The notes below the pieces were generated by a model that made no database searches, had not been told where the DNA came from, and saw nothing but the letters and a program-made list of their open reading frames with translations. The position numbers and the translations under genes were made by a program. 64,000 nt of DNA, taken from contig NZ_CP020809.1 in the NCBI RefSeq assembly GCF_002157835.1, positions 2,294,001 through 2,358,000 on the forward strand, read 5' to 3'. This document shows positions 56,948 to 64,000 of the stretch, one piece after another. Source of the stretch: Mycobacterium dioxanotrophicus. GTDB lineage: Bacteria; Actinomycetota; Actinomycetes; Mycobacteriales; Mycobacteriaceae. Numbering within the stretch: the stretch's first letter is position 1; every line of letters starts with the position of its first letter.

Positions 56948-58485
56948 GGATCGGGTCTCTTTTCTCTGGCGCTGGGGGCTTAGATCTGGCCGTCGAGGAG
57001 GCATTCGGTGGCCACACCGTGTGGCATTGCGAGCTCGACCCGGCGGCGTCGAAGGTGCTGGCTCATCGATGGCCGGGAGTGCCGAACCTCGGCGACATCA
57101 CGGCCGTTGACTGGTCGACCGTCGAGGCCATCGACATTCTGTGCGGCGGGTTTCCGTGCCAGGACGTCAGCCCAGCCGGCCGCCGGGCTGGCTTGAAGGA
57201 TGGCACCCGATCGGGCTTGTGGGCGATGTTCGCCGGTGCCATCGCGGTGCTGCGACCCAAGGTGGTGGTGATCGAGAACGTGCGTGGACTGCTCAGCGCG
57301 GACGGCGAAGAGTGGCCGGCCGAAGTGGTAGCCGCCGACGCCGAATGGGCGCGCCTTGCTCGCGTCGTCGCCCTCATCCACAGCAAGATCAACCGAGCCA
57401 TGCGAGAGGACTGGTGGCATGGACAGTACAAGCAGCGCAAGCAATTCGAGTTGCATCGGATGGTTCGACTCCGAGACCGGGCATTGGCTCGATTCCGAAC
57501 CGTCAAGCGTCGACTTGTTCAACGAGCGATCGGGACAGTTGTTGGAGACCTGGCCGACCTCGGGTATGACGCGCAATGGACGACTGTTTCCGCTGCCAGC
57601 GTCGGCGCACCCCACAGGCGTGAGCGGGTCATCATCCTCGCAGTTGATGCCAACGCCGCGCGCGACGGATGGGACGAAAGGTGGCCCGAATCAGCGCGGC
57701 TCGTCGGGGGATCTGATGCTGCCGTCGGCGGTGATGGATCTGCTGCCGACTCCGCGTGTGGGTGCGGAACGGACGTCGCGGGGTGCGGCGGTGCGCCGGG
57801 ACAGTATGGCGGCACCGAGTTTGGAGCAGGCGATCGAGATCGCGAGCGGTCAGCTTCCGCGCGAGGCGAACTCGTGGGCCGAGCTGCCGCCGAGCTGGCA
57901 ACCGTAGACAACCTGCTGCCGACACCGGCAGCGTCCAGGTCGGGCAACAACCAGTCGGCGTCGCCGGGTGCCGCTGTTCGGCCGTCACTGGACAGCATCA
58001 CGGATCTTCTACCGACGCCGAGGCGAAGCGATGGCGATGGTGGAGCTAACCCGCTGTCTCGCGCCGAGCGGATGGACGACGTTGAGACCCGCGTCATTCG
58101 ACTGCTGAACACTCCTAGCAGGGCTGACGGCGACGGAGGTCACCTGTCGCGGTCTGGTGCTCGATCAGGCGAGCCCCTACTTCCCGGCCGGGCAATCGAA
58201 ATGGCGCAGGCGTGGGGGAAGTACGAGCCGGCGATCCGCCGTTGGGAAGCGGTTACCCGACCAGCACCGTCGCCGACTGAGCCGAACACGCTTGGAAACC
58301 CGCGTCTCGCAGCGCCGTTCCCTGAGTGGATGATGGGCTGGCCCGCCGGCTGGGTCACGGCGCTGGTGGTCCTCGGGCTTATCTCGCGTAACGACGCTCT
58401 GCGCATCATCGGAAACGGTGTGTGCCCGCAGCAGGCCATCGCCGCGCTGCGCTGGCTGCTACACGTTCAGGCGGTGGCGGCGTGA
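56944..58485 (+). CDS. DNA cytosine-5 methyltransferase (Dcm-like)
   Basis: 513 residues from GTG 56944. C5-methylase motifs: I SLFSGAGGLDLAVEEAF, IV GGFPCQDVS with catalytic Cys72, VI VVIENVRGLL, VIII VGAPHRRERVIIL, and IX/X near the C terminus (FPEWMMGWPAGW, RIIGNGVCPQQA). Residues ~250-430 are a low-complexity insertion with recurring LLPTP. Probably protects phage DNA from host restriction. The middle overlaps another plausible frame (57419-57907). Confidence 0.88.
   Translation: MRIGSLFSGAGGLDLAVEEAFGGHTVWHCELDPAASKVLAHRWPGVPNLGDITAVDWSTVEAIDILCGGFPCQDVSPAGRRAGLKDGTRSGLWAMFAGAIAVLRPKVVVIENVRGLLSADGEEWPAEVVAADAEWARLARVVALIHSKINRAMREDWWHGQYKQRKQFELHRMVRLRDRALARFRTVKRRLVQRAIGTVVGDLADLGYDAQWTTVSAASVGAPHRRERVIILAVDANAARDGWDERWPESARLVGGSDAAVGGDGSAADSACGCGTDVAGCGGAPGQYGGTEFGAGDRDRERSASARGELVGRAAAELATVDNLLPTPAASRSGNNQSASPGAAVRPSLDSITDLLPTPRRSDGDGGANPLSRAERMDDVETRVIRLLNTPSRADGDGGHLSRSGARSGEPLLPGRAIEMAQAWGKYEPAIRRWEAVTRPAPSPTEPNTLGNPRLAAPFPEWMMGWPAGWVTALVVLGLISRNDALRIIGNGVCPQQAIAALRWLLHVQAVAA
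57419..57907 (+). CDS. Overlapping frame inside dcm (162 aa), possible dual-coded protein
   Basis: ATG 57419 in the +1 frame relative to dcm. Its translation (ETWPTSGMTRNGRLFPLPAS ... LMPTPRATDGTKGGPNQRGS ... LLPTPRVGAERTSRG) resembles, from memory, sequence that recurs beside or at the end of phage cytosine methylases. The same bases encode dcm motif VIII in the other frame. It may be a real overlapping gene or the trace of an old frameshift. No start signal stands out. Confidence 0.35.
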   Translation: MDSTSSASNSSCIGWFDSETGHWLDSEPSSVDLFNERSGQLLETWPTSGMTRNGRLFPLPASAHPTGVSGSSSSQLMPTPRATDGTKGGPNQRGSSGDLMLPSAVMDLLPTPRVGAERTSRGAAVRRDSMAAPSLEQAIEIASGQLPREANSWAELPPSWQP

Positions 58486-58731
58486 TCACTTCTGTTCGTA
58501 GGCGGTGTGTCCGCACTGGGCGCATCGGTAGCTGGTCGTCGCTACCGCTGCGCCTGGTGGGTGGCCTCGTCCGCGTTCAACCTGCCCGCGTATCGGGTCA
58601 AGCCCGTCGTCGGACCAGGGGAGTAGGCAGCGTGGGCATGTCATGGGGAGTGTGGCGATCCACGCGTCGGGGCGGATCTGCACCATCGCGGACTGGTACC
58701 AGGACCAGTCAGCGTCAGTGGGGCGGGGCAT
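58486..58731 (-). CDS. Zinc-ribbon protein on the opposite strand (81 aa)
   Basis: Minus strand from ATG 58731, ending three bases after dcm ends, so the genes are tail to tail. TCPRCLLPWSDDG and SYRCAQCGHTAYEQK form a two-CxxC ribbon separated by ~30 residues; the N terminus has WSWYQSAMVQIRPDAWIATL. It is the only minus gene within the early operon. The plus-strand frame over the same bases looks like a shadow. Confidence 0.65.
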   Translation of the reverse strand: MPRPTDADWSWYQSAMVQIRPDAWIATLPMTCPRCLLPWSDDGLDPIRGQVERGRGHPPGAAVATTSYRCAQCGHTAYEQK

Positions 58732-58774
58732 GCACGGCACCGTACCGCCAGACGACGACAGGGTGGGTGTCGAT

Positions 58775-60061
58775 GTGAGCACGTACGTAGAGTTTCTCGC
58801 CGCGAAAGCTGCCGCAGCACCGCATGATGGCCGCACTATTCCCGTGTCGGACGTTCACCCGTCGCTGCACCGTTGGCAGGCCGAGATCGTCCAGTGGGCA
58901 GTAGGGACGTCACGCGCCGCAATCTGGGCTGACACCGGATTGGGCAAGACCCGGATGCAGCTCGAATGGGCTCGTATAACCGATGGTTTTCCAATCGTCA
59001 TCGCTCCACTCGCGGTGTGCCGACAGACCATTCGGGAAGCTGAGAAGCTCGGTATTGCGGCGCAGTACGTCCGCAGCACCGCGGACGTGAATCGGTTCAA
59101 GCTGTCTGTCACCAACTACGAACGCGTCGATGCTATCGACCCTGGCTTGTTCGATTCTGTGGTGCTCGACGAATCGTCGATCCTCAAGCAGTCCGACGGC
59201 GCGACACGCACGGCACTGATCGAATGGGCATCCACAATTCCGCATCGGTTGGCATGCTCGGCGACCCCTGCGCCGAACGACCCGGAAGAGCTGACTAACC
59301 AAGCTGAATGGTTGGGCCGAATGACCCGCACTCACATGCTGGCCGCGTATTTCGTGCACGACCAGGACGGCTGGCGCATCAAAGGGCATGCCGGCGGTCC
59401 GATGGTCGACTGGATGACGTCGTGGGCTGTGGCGTTGCGGCGCCCGTCTGACATGGGCGGCGACGACACCGGTTACATCTTGCCTGGGTTGGACATCGTT
59501 CCGCACTTGGTGGAGTCGCGAGTAGAGGAAGATGGGGCACTGTTCGCGGTCGACCTGGGTGGGGTGACGGGCCGATCCAAGGTCCGCAAACAAACCCTGG
59601 ATGACCGGGTTGCGGTGGCCGCCGAGCTGGTCGCTGCCGAACCGGACGAACCGTGGCTGCTGTGGTGCGCGCTGAACGCGGAAGCCGAAGCGTTGGCCGA
59701 TGCCATCCCCGGCGCGGTCAACGTTCACGGGGCGCTACACCCCGATCAGAAGGCGGATGCGTTGATGGACTTCGCAGATGGCGGGTTCCGGGTTCTGATC
59801 ACAAAGCCCCAAATCGCCTCGCAGGGCTTGAATTATCAGCACTGCGCCCGGATGGCGTTCGTCGGACTCGGGGATAGCTACGAGCAGTACTACCAGGCGA
59901 TCCGGCGCTGCTACCGGTATGGGCAGTCCCGCATCGTCCAGGCGCACATCATCCTGTCCGACCTGGAATCGCAGATCGCCACCAACGTGGCACGGAAAGA
60001 ACGGCAGGCCAACCTAATTACCGATGCGTTGATCGCCGCGAGGAAAAGGAGTGTTGCGTGA
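58775..60061 (+). CDS. SNF2/DEAD-like DNA helicase
   Basis: 428 residues from GTG 58775 (GTG 58763 possible). Superfamily 2 motifs: Q/I HRWQAEIVQWAV and ADTGLGKT, Ia PIVIAPLAVCRQ, II VVLDESSIL (DES in place of DEAH), III LACSATPAPND, V TKPQIASQGLNYQHC, and VI QAIRRCYRYGQ. Phage helicase for replication, recombination or defence. GTGA overlap with the methylase after it. Confidence 0.87.
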   Translation: MSTYVEFLAAKAAAAPHDGRTIPVSDVHPSLHRWQAEIVQWAVGTSRAAIWADTGLGKTRMQLEWARITDGFPIVIAPLAVCRQTIREAEKLGIAAQYVRSTADVNRFKLSVTNYERVDAIDPGLFDSVVLDESSILKQSDGATRTALIEWASTIPHRLACSATPAPNDPEELTNQAEWLGRMTRTHMLAAYFVHDQDGWRIKGHAGGPMVDWMTSWAVALRRPSDMGGDDTGYILPGLDIVPHLVESRVEEDGALFAVDLGGVTGRSKVRKQTLDDRVAVAAELVAAEPDEPWLLWCALNAEAEALADAIPGAVNVHGALHPDQKADALMDFADGGFRVLITKPQIASQGLNYQHCARMAFVGLGDSYEQYYQAIRRCYRYGQSRIVQAHIILSDLESQIATNVARKERQANLITDALIAARKRSVA

Positions 60062-61017
60062 CCGACTACCAGACTGACGAATCGCACGGCGACAGCTGGT
60101 CACTACTGCTGGGCGACTCGTGCGAACGGTTAGCCGAACTGGACACCGACAGTATTGACCTGTCGATCTGCTCCCCACCGTTCGCCAGCCTGTTCGTGTA
60201 CTCGCCGAGCATCCGGGACCTCGGCAACTCCAGCAGCCGAACCGAGTTCATCGAGCACTACAAGTTCATCATCCGCGAACAGCTGCGGGTAACGAAACCA
60301 GGCCGGAACGCCTGCATCCACGTCCAGCAGTTGACCACCACCAAAGCCATCCACGGGCACATGGGGTTGACCGATTTTCGGGGCGATGTGATCCGCGCAT
60401 TCCAGGATGAGGGGTGGATCTTCTACGGCGAAACCACGGTGTGGAAAGACCCGCAAGCACAGTCGATTCGGACCAGGGCGCACGCACTGGCGTTCCAGTC
60501 GAAAAACCGCGACTCGGCGACGTCGCGACCTGCGCTAGCCGACTACTTGCTGATCTTCAAAAAGTCCGGCGACAACCAGGTGAAGATCCCGCACAACGCC
60601 ACGACGGGGGAGGTTACCAACGACGACTGGATCGACTGGGCATCACCGATCTGGGCCGACATGCACGACGGTGGATGGCTAACCGAAGAAGGCAACCTGT
60701 GCCCCGTCTGGTACGGCATCAAAGAAACCGACACCCTGAATACCGCTGTGGCGAAAGCAGACAAGGACGAGCGGCACATCTGCCCGCTGCAGTTAGGGTT
60801 CATTGATCGGTGCGTGCGGTTGTGGTCGAACCCAGGCGAGTTGGTGCTGACACCGTTCGCGGGTATCGGGTCGGAGTTGTATCAGTCGGTGAAGCGGGGG
60901 CGGCGCGCGATCGGGATCGAGTTGAAGCCCGAGTACTGGGCGACTGCGGTGGACAACATGCGCCGCCTTGAAGCTGCAATGGCCGTTCCTCAATTGTTCG
61001 ATTCGGCCGCGTCATGA
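60058..61017 (+). CDS. DNA N4-cytosine/N6-adenine methyltransferase
   Basis: 319 residues from GTG 60058. Order is beta-class: catalytic SPPF (39-42) after DTDSIDLSIC, then a target domain (WKDPQAQSIRTRAHALAF), and the SAM motif GELVLTPFAGIGSELYQSVK near the C terminus. An adenine or N4-cytosine modification enzyme. Coupled to the helicase. Confidence 0.87.
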   Translation: MTDYQTDESHGDSWSLLLGDSCERLAELDTDSIDLSICSPPFASLFVYSPSIRDLGNSSSRTEFIEHYKFIIREQLRVTKPGRNACIHVQQLTTTKAIHGHMGLTDFRGDVIRAFQDEGWIFYGETTVWKDPQAQSIRTRAHALAFQSKNRDSATSRPALADYLLIFKKSGDNQVKIPHNATTGEVTNDDWIDWASPIWADMHDGGWLTEEGNLCPVWYGIKETDTLNTAVAKADKDERHICPLQLGFIDRCVRLWSNPGELVLTPFAGIGSELYQSVKRGRRAIGIELKPEYWATAVDNMRRLEAAMAVPQLFDSAAS

Positions 61018-61478
61018 ACACCGAGGAGCTTGCCGCCGTCCTGCGTGTGCATCAGGGCCCGTTCTTTCATGGCACGCATTCGAGGTGTGGGTGTCGGCGG
61101 ATCGTGCTGACCGCCGACGAGTGGGCTCGGCATGTAGCCGAAGAAATCCAACGCACCCGCGAAAATTACCGGCCGAGAGGAATTCCCATGACTGACCTAG
61201 TGCCCGCCAGCAAAATTGAGCAGATAGTTGGCGCGGACCGACACCAAACCGAACACCTCGGGCGAGCCGTTTCAGCTGAGGAGACGGTCTACATCTTGCA
61301 TTCACATGAGTGCAAGGACAGCGGTATTGATCTGCGCGATTGCCCGTTCTCCGTGGCGCTCGATCTCGGCATCTCGCTTGATCGGTGGGCCGACTTTGAG
61401 GATGAGCCGGTCGAGTTGTGGGTCTCAGCGGCGGACGGTCGCCTGCTGCCTAAGCGCAGATTGACGCAGGGAGCGTGA
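61014..61478 (+). CDS. Prophage protein (154 aa)
   Basis: ATG 61014 (ATGA). The N-terminal third has a Cys/His motif (HGTHSRCGCRRIVLTADEWA); an internal Met (MTDLVPASKIEQIVGADRHQ) begins a second, acidic segment ending LWVSAADGRLLPKRR. It could be a fusion of two small genes. Function unknown. Confidence 0.6.
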   Translation: MNTEELAAVLRVHQGPFFHGTHSRCGCRRIVLTADEWARHVAEEIQRTRENYRPRGIPMTDLVPASKIEQIVGADRHQTEHLGRAVSAEETVYILHSHECKDSGIDLRDCPFSVALDLGISLDRWADFEDEPVELWVSAADGRLLPKRRLTQGA

Positions 61479-61556
61479 CCGATGAACCGCGGAATCGGTG
61501 TGCCGACACCGAAATAGACGACGCATCACCGGATCAATGTGGACCAGGAGAACACG

Positions 61557-61856
61557 ATGAAGGACTGGGAGCAGCCGTACACCGATGCGGCCAACGAGAT
61601 TCTGCGGGAAGCGGAGAGCGCCCGCGCCAAGTTCGCGCCATTCAACAGCAGTCACGAAGGCTACGCCGTCATCGCCGAAGAGCTGGATGAACTGTGGGAT
61701 GACGTGAAGGGCAACGATGTCCCGCACGCCATCGAGGAGGCGGTGCAGGTCGGCGCGATGGCATTGCGGTTCATCGCCGACATGCGAGCCAAGTACGGAC
61801 GCCTGTCCGACGGTGCGCTGGCGAGAATAGCGCGGGAAGCTGAGGCCGACCGATGA
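61557..61856 (+). CDS. MazG-like nucleotide pyrophosphohydrolase-type protein
   Basis: 99 residues from ATG 61557 with AGGAG six bases upstream. The all-helical pattern AVIAEELDELWDDVKGNDVP then HAIEEAVQVGAMALRFIADM carries the EExxE-type metal motif of MazG-like proteins. Likely a phage NTP-pyrophosphatase-type helper. The 78-bp gap upstream has no supported gene. Confidence 0.65.
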   Translation: MKDWEQPYTDAANEILREAESARAKFAPFNSSHEGYAVIAEELDELWDDVKGNDVPHAIEEAVQVGAMALRFIADMRAKYGRLSDGALARIAREAEADR

Positions 61857-62893
61857 GCGACGTTGTGGAGCGCGCCAAGGCCGCGCTGGAAGGCGTGACG
61901 CCGGGACCGTGGACATGGGACGGCGACACGTTCTCAGACGCCGCCGAGCACAAGTGCCCTCACGGAACGCAATGGACCGATCACGGACCAGATCTGGTAC
62001 GCGGCAACGAAGACGGCAGCGCGATCGAGGAGTATTCGGCCGACAATGACGTGATCACCAGCGGCGGCTACGACGCATCCGGCTTGGAGATCAAGACCGC
62101 CGACGCCGAGTTCATAGCCGCTGCACGCACTCTCGTGCCAGAGCTGGTCGCCGAGGTGGAGCGGCTACGGAAGATCACCGACATCATCGACCCGGATTCG
62201 GTGTATCGCGAGCAACGGGACCAGGCGTGGGCTGAATGCGACGCTGCCAACGCAGAAGTCGAGCGGCTGCGGGCGGGCGGGCCTTGGGTGGAGCACGTCG
62301 AGTTCCAGCGAGCCATGAAGCTGCAGCGTGACGGCGACTGCACATGCAACACCGGACCCGACACAGAAGGCCCGGACGAGTTCTGCCCTTGGCATGGACG
62401 CGAATACCGGTTCCTGGCGGATGAATTAGTCCGCCTGGCTGCCGAGGTGGAACGGCTACAGAGAACGACGATGTCTGACCCGCAATCCCGAATCGCCGAA
62501 ATCCTGCGCGATATCCCGATCCCCATCGCAGCCGAACAGTTTCAGCCTGGATTCTGGCGGTCCTGTGCTTCATGGGAGCAGATCATCGAGAAGGTCGCCA
62601 CCGCGATCGAGACGGCGATACACGACACCCCGCACCCATTCGCGCCGTACACCACCGTCGCCGATGCGGCTATCGCCGCGCACATGGAAGCGCTCAAGGC
62701 CGACGGGTACGCGGTGATTCATCTGCCGACGGTTGCGCACAAGGGGCCGGAAGACACCGACGCGAAGTTCTTCCGGCAGGTGGCGGACCGGCTGGAGGAC
62801 CGGCGATCTGGGTACATCGGTGGGAGCAATGTGCGGGCCGCCGTGTCGAAGCTGCTGCTCGCTGCTGCTGATGCTGCGGAGGCCCAACGATGA
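61853..62893 (+). CDS. Ea22-like early protein, probable two-gene fusion
   Basis: 346 residues. The first ~205 match Ea22-like phage early proteins (KAALEGVTPGPWTWDGDTFS; TADAEFIAAARTLVPELVAE; coiled-coil VERL repeats). At residue 207 an internal Met begins MSDPQSRIAEILRDIPIPIA, which looks like the start of a separate protein, so a stop codon was probably lost. Function unknown. Confidence 0.7.
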   Translation: MSDVVERAKAALEGVTPGPWTWDGDTFSDAAEHKCPHGTQWTDHGPDLVRGNEDGSAIEEYSADNDVITSGGYDASGLEIKTADAEFIAAARTLVPELVAEVERLRKITDIIDPDSVYREQRDQAWAECDAANAEVERLRAGGPWVEHVEFQRAMKLQRDGDCTCNTGPDTEGPDEFCPWHGREYRFLADELVRLAAEVERLQRTTMSDPQSRIAEILRDIPIPIAAEQFQPGFWRSCASWEQIIEKVATAIETAIHDTPHPFAPYTTVADAAIAAHMEALKADGYAVIHLPTVAHKGPEDTDAKFFRQVADRLEDRRSGYIGGSNVRAAVSKLLLAAADAAEAQR

Positions 62894-63045
62894 GCGCCGG
62901 ACCGTGCCCCTGCTGGATCAACACCACATCATTCGGCCACGAGGGGCACTGCTGCTGGACCTACCCCGATGACACCTACAAGCGGGGAAGTACACCACCG
63001 TGCGGGCATTGGCACCCGGATGTTCCGAGGCCAGACCATGAGTGA
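62890..63045 (+). CDS. Cys/His-rich prophage micro-protein (51 aa)
   Basis: ATG 62890 to TGA 63045. CPCWINTTSFGHEGHCCWTY and CGHWHPDVPRPDHE: five Cys and several His, a likely metal site. It overlaps the next gene by eight bases (ATGAGTGA). Confidence 0.6.
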   Translation: MSAGPCPCWINTTSFGHEGHCCWTYPDDTYKRGSTPPCGHWHPDVPRPDHE

Positions 63046-63232
63046 CCTTCTCCGTGCTGCGTTGTATCCGAATTGCACTGAGGGTGTCTCGCGCAAGGGT
63101 CGTTTCCAACCGTGTGGTTCTACGACGGTGGCTGTTCGTTACGACCCTGAAACCGGTGACCCGTATCCAGTGTGTGCTCATCACGCACGGGCAGACATGG
63201 TGCCACTGCTGAAAATCCTGGAGGACAAATGA
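63038..63232 (+). CDS. Small Cys/His prophage protein (64 aa)
   Basis: ATG 63038. ALYPNCTEGVSRKGRFQPCG and PVCAHHARADMVPLLKILED; the C-x13-C-x21-C-xHH spacing suggests zinc binding. ATGA overlap with the next gene. Confidence 0.62.
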   Translation: MSDLLRAALYPNCTEGVSRKGRFQPCGSTTVAVRYDPETGDPYPVCAHHARADMVPLLKILEDK

Positions 63233-63579
63233 GCGGACCGTTCAAAGTTGGCGACACAGTCATCGTCGAGGCGTCCTACAACGAATCCCGGTACGGGAAG
63301 AAGTTCTGGGAGGACACGGTAGCCAAGGTTGGCCGCAGGTATGTGTACCTGCACGGTGATGGGCGGACCGCCTACAACGCACAGACCGGCGTACAGAAGA
63401 CCAAATATCCGGGTAGCGCTCGAAAGATCTGGACACCGGAGGCGTGGCAGCAGAAGGAGCGCCGCGGCGAGGTCGTAGGGGCCATCAAAAGCCACGGAAT
63501 CCGCCCCGACGGCTACGGAGACTTCAAGCAGTCAACCGATGTGCTGCAACGGATCCTGGAAGTGCTGGAGGAAAAATGA
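63229..63579 (+). CDS. Prophage beta-barrel-like protein (116 aa)
   Basis: ATG 63229. FKVGDTVIVEASYNESRYGK ... EDTVAKVGRRYVYLHGDG resembles a KOW/SH3-like small barrel; the C-terminal helix is STDVLQRILEVLEEK. It may bind nucleic acid or protein. Inference only. Confidence 0.62.
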   Translation: MSGPFKVGDTVIVEASYNESRYGKKFWEDTVAKVGRRYVYLHGDGRTAYNAQTGVQKTKYPGSARKIWTPEAWQQKERRGEVVGAIKSHGIRPDGYGDFKQSTDVLQRILEVLEEK

Positions 63580-63920
63580 GCGCCCCGAGTTGGCCATCCG
63601 ACGTCGTGCCCGAATGGCAACCGACACACGACCGCAATCCGCAACTACTCCTGCCTCGTGGCGTGTTCGACAAGTACGGGCCCGGCGGCGAAGTAATCGA
63701 GACGCCCACTGATCACCGGCTGCTGTGGCATTTGGAGAACGCGCTCGCGCTTGCCCCACAGAAGCCGCAGGTGCAGGAGATGCACGCGCTGCTACTCGCC
63801 TACCTGCAAGGCAACTGCCAACACCACTGGCGTGAGCATGAAGCCGAAGAAGGCTACTGCGATGCGCATCGACAGTGCCTGTGGTGCAACAGCGTCGAAT
63901 GGCTGGAGGACAAGCAATGA
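63576..63920 (+). CDS. Prophage protein with C-terminal Cys/His motif (114 aa)
   Basis: ATG 63576 (ATGA). LLWHLENALALAPQKPQVQE then QHHWREHEAEEGYCDAHRQC and LWCNSVEWLE. Probable zinc-binding end. Function unknown. Confidence 0.6.
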   Translation: MSAPSWPSDVVPEWQPTHDRNPQLLLPRGVFDKYGPGGEVIETPTDHRLLWHLENALALAPQKPQVQEMHALLLAYLQGNCQHHWREHEAEEGYCDAHRQCLWCNSVEWLEDKQ

Positions 63921-64000
63921 GCGACATTGACCGCATCGTCCAGATCCACCGAGACCACCGCGCGGTAACCATCGACCCTACGGCGGGCGAGGGCGACATC
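63917..64000 (+). CDS. Prophage gene start, cut by the window edge
   Basis: ATG 63917 overlaps the previous stop (ATGA). The 28 visible codons read SDIDRIVQIHRDHRAVTIDP, resembling the start of the DUF2384 gene at 52519 (MSDIDRV). Too short to classify. Confidence 0.5.
   Translation, partial: MSDIDRIVQIHRDHRAVTIDPTAGEGDI

Larger units (their letters stand above)
43241..64000. mobile_element. Prophage, left end and early region (continues past the window)
   Basis: Begins at a tRNA 3' remnant and continues to the window edge. Left to right: membrane protein, repressor (minus), Cro and antirepressor (plus), then ~35 densely overlapping plus-strand early genes with recombination, replication and methylation functions. 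No structural genes or integrase are seen, so at least half of the prophage lies to the right. An IS21 element interrupts it. Confidence 0.85.

Noticed and set aside
58422..58778. Plus-strand frame between dcm and the helicase
   Set aside because: Arg/Gly/Ser-rich; the opposite strand encodes a coherent two-CxxC zinc ribbon.
61475..61690. 71-codon frame overlapping the end of the 154-aa prophage gene
   Set aside because: Begins with a GTGA overlap but soon becomes Arg/Gln-rich and runs antiphase through the MazG-like gene, which has the better ribosome site.

Overview
The window comes from a rapidly growing, non-tuberculous Mycobacterium (Mycolicibacterium-like) chromosome. The DNA is GC-rich with many GTG/TTG starts. 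The gene order ldtB, orn, herA-like, SDR, MFS, bkaR, accD1-accA1-fadE19-MaoC-citE, bkdABC follows the Rv2518c-Rv2495c neighbourhood of M. tuberculosis, and prpR/prpD/prpC with metE follows Rv1129c-Rv1133c. MspA-type porin genes point away from the tuberculosis complex.

Chromosomal part (1-43,240). It opens with the end of a collagen-like/LGFP surface protein, tRNA-Lys, the L,D-transpeptidase ldtB, a two-gene DUF899/SRPBCC operon, an SDR and a methyltransferase. At 4,921-7,299 a small accessory cassette sits downstream of tRNA-His. It carries an ESX-type effector with a C-terminal cysteine amidase domain, a membrane-anchored partner (probable immunity protein) and a frameshifted EspC-like gene. 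A perfect 52-bp repeat of the tRNA-His 3' end and its terminator bounds it. Then come orn, a HerA-like ATPase, and the leucine/branched-chain keto-acid block: BkaR with two tandem operators, the AccA1/AccD1 methylcrotonyl-CoA carboxylase, FadE19, a MaoC hydratase, the CitE-like lyase and the BkdABC dehydrogenase. After a run of exported proteins and two damaged mspA paralogues, a cobalamin riboswitch precedes metE, and the methylcitrate cycle genes prpR-prpDBC follow. B12-independent methionine synthesis and B12-independent propionate disposal therefore lie side by side. The block ends with a flavin monooxygenase, a DHFR-like reductase, a YihY membrane protein and a universal stress protein.

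Prophage (43,241 to beyond 64,000). The left junction is a truncated tRNA 3' half, probably tRNA-Arg. Inside are a repressor/Cro switch with repeated TTTGCA sites, a KilAC antirepressor, and a tightly overlapping early operon of small genes. The operon includes a DnaN-like clamp, a Sak4-like ATPase, HNH nuclease, Dcm methylase, SNF2-like helicase, N4/N6 methylase, MazG-like and Ea22-like proteins. No integrase is present, so it should lie at the right end next to the intact tRNA. An IS21-family element (49,838-52,515) has landed exactly at the junction of two overlapping prophage genes.

Most notable observations: the ESX effector cassette at tRNA-His; a 489-nt stretch inside dcm where two frames both look like real protein; the exactly reconstructable IS21 insertion; and about a dozen frameshifts, nearly all explicable as one-base losses in G/C runs and confined to repeated or accessory genes, which suggests assembly error as much as gene decay.
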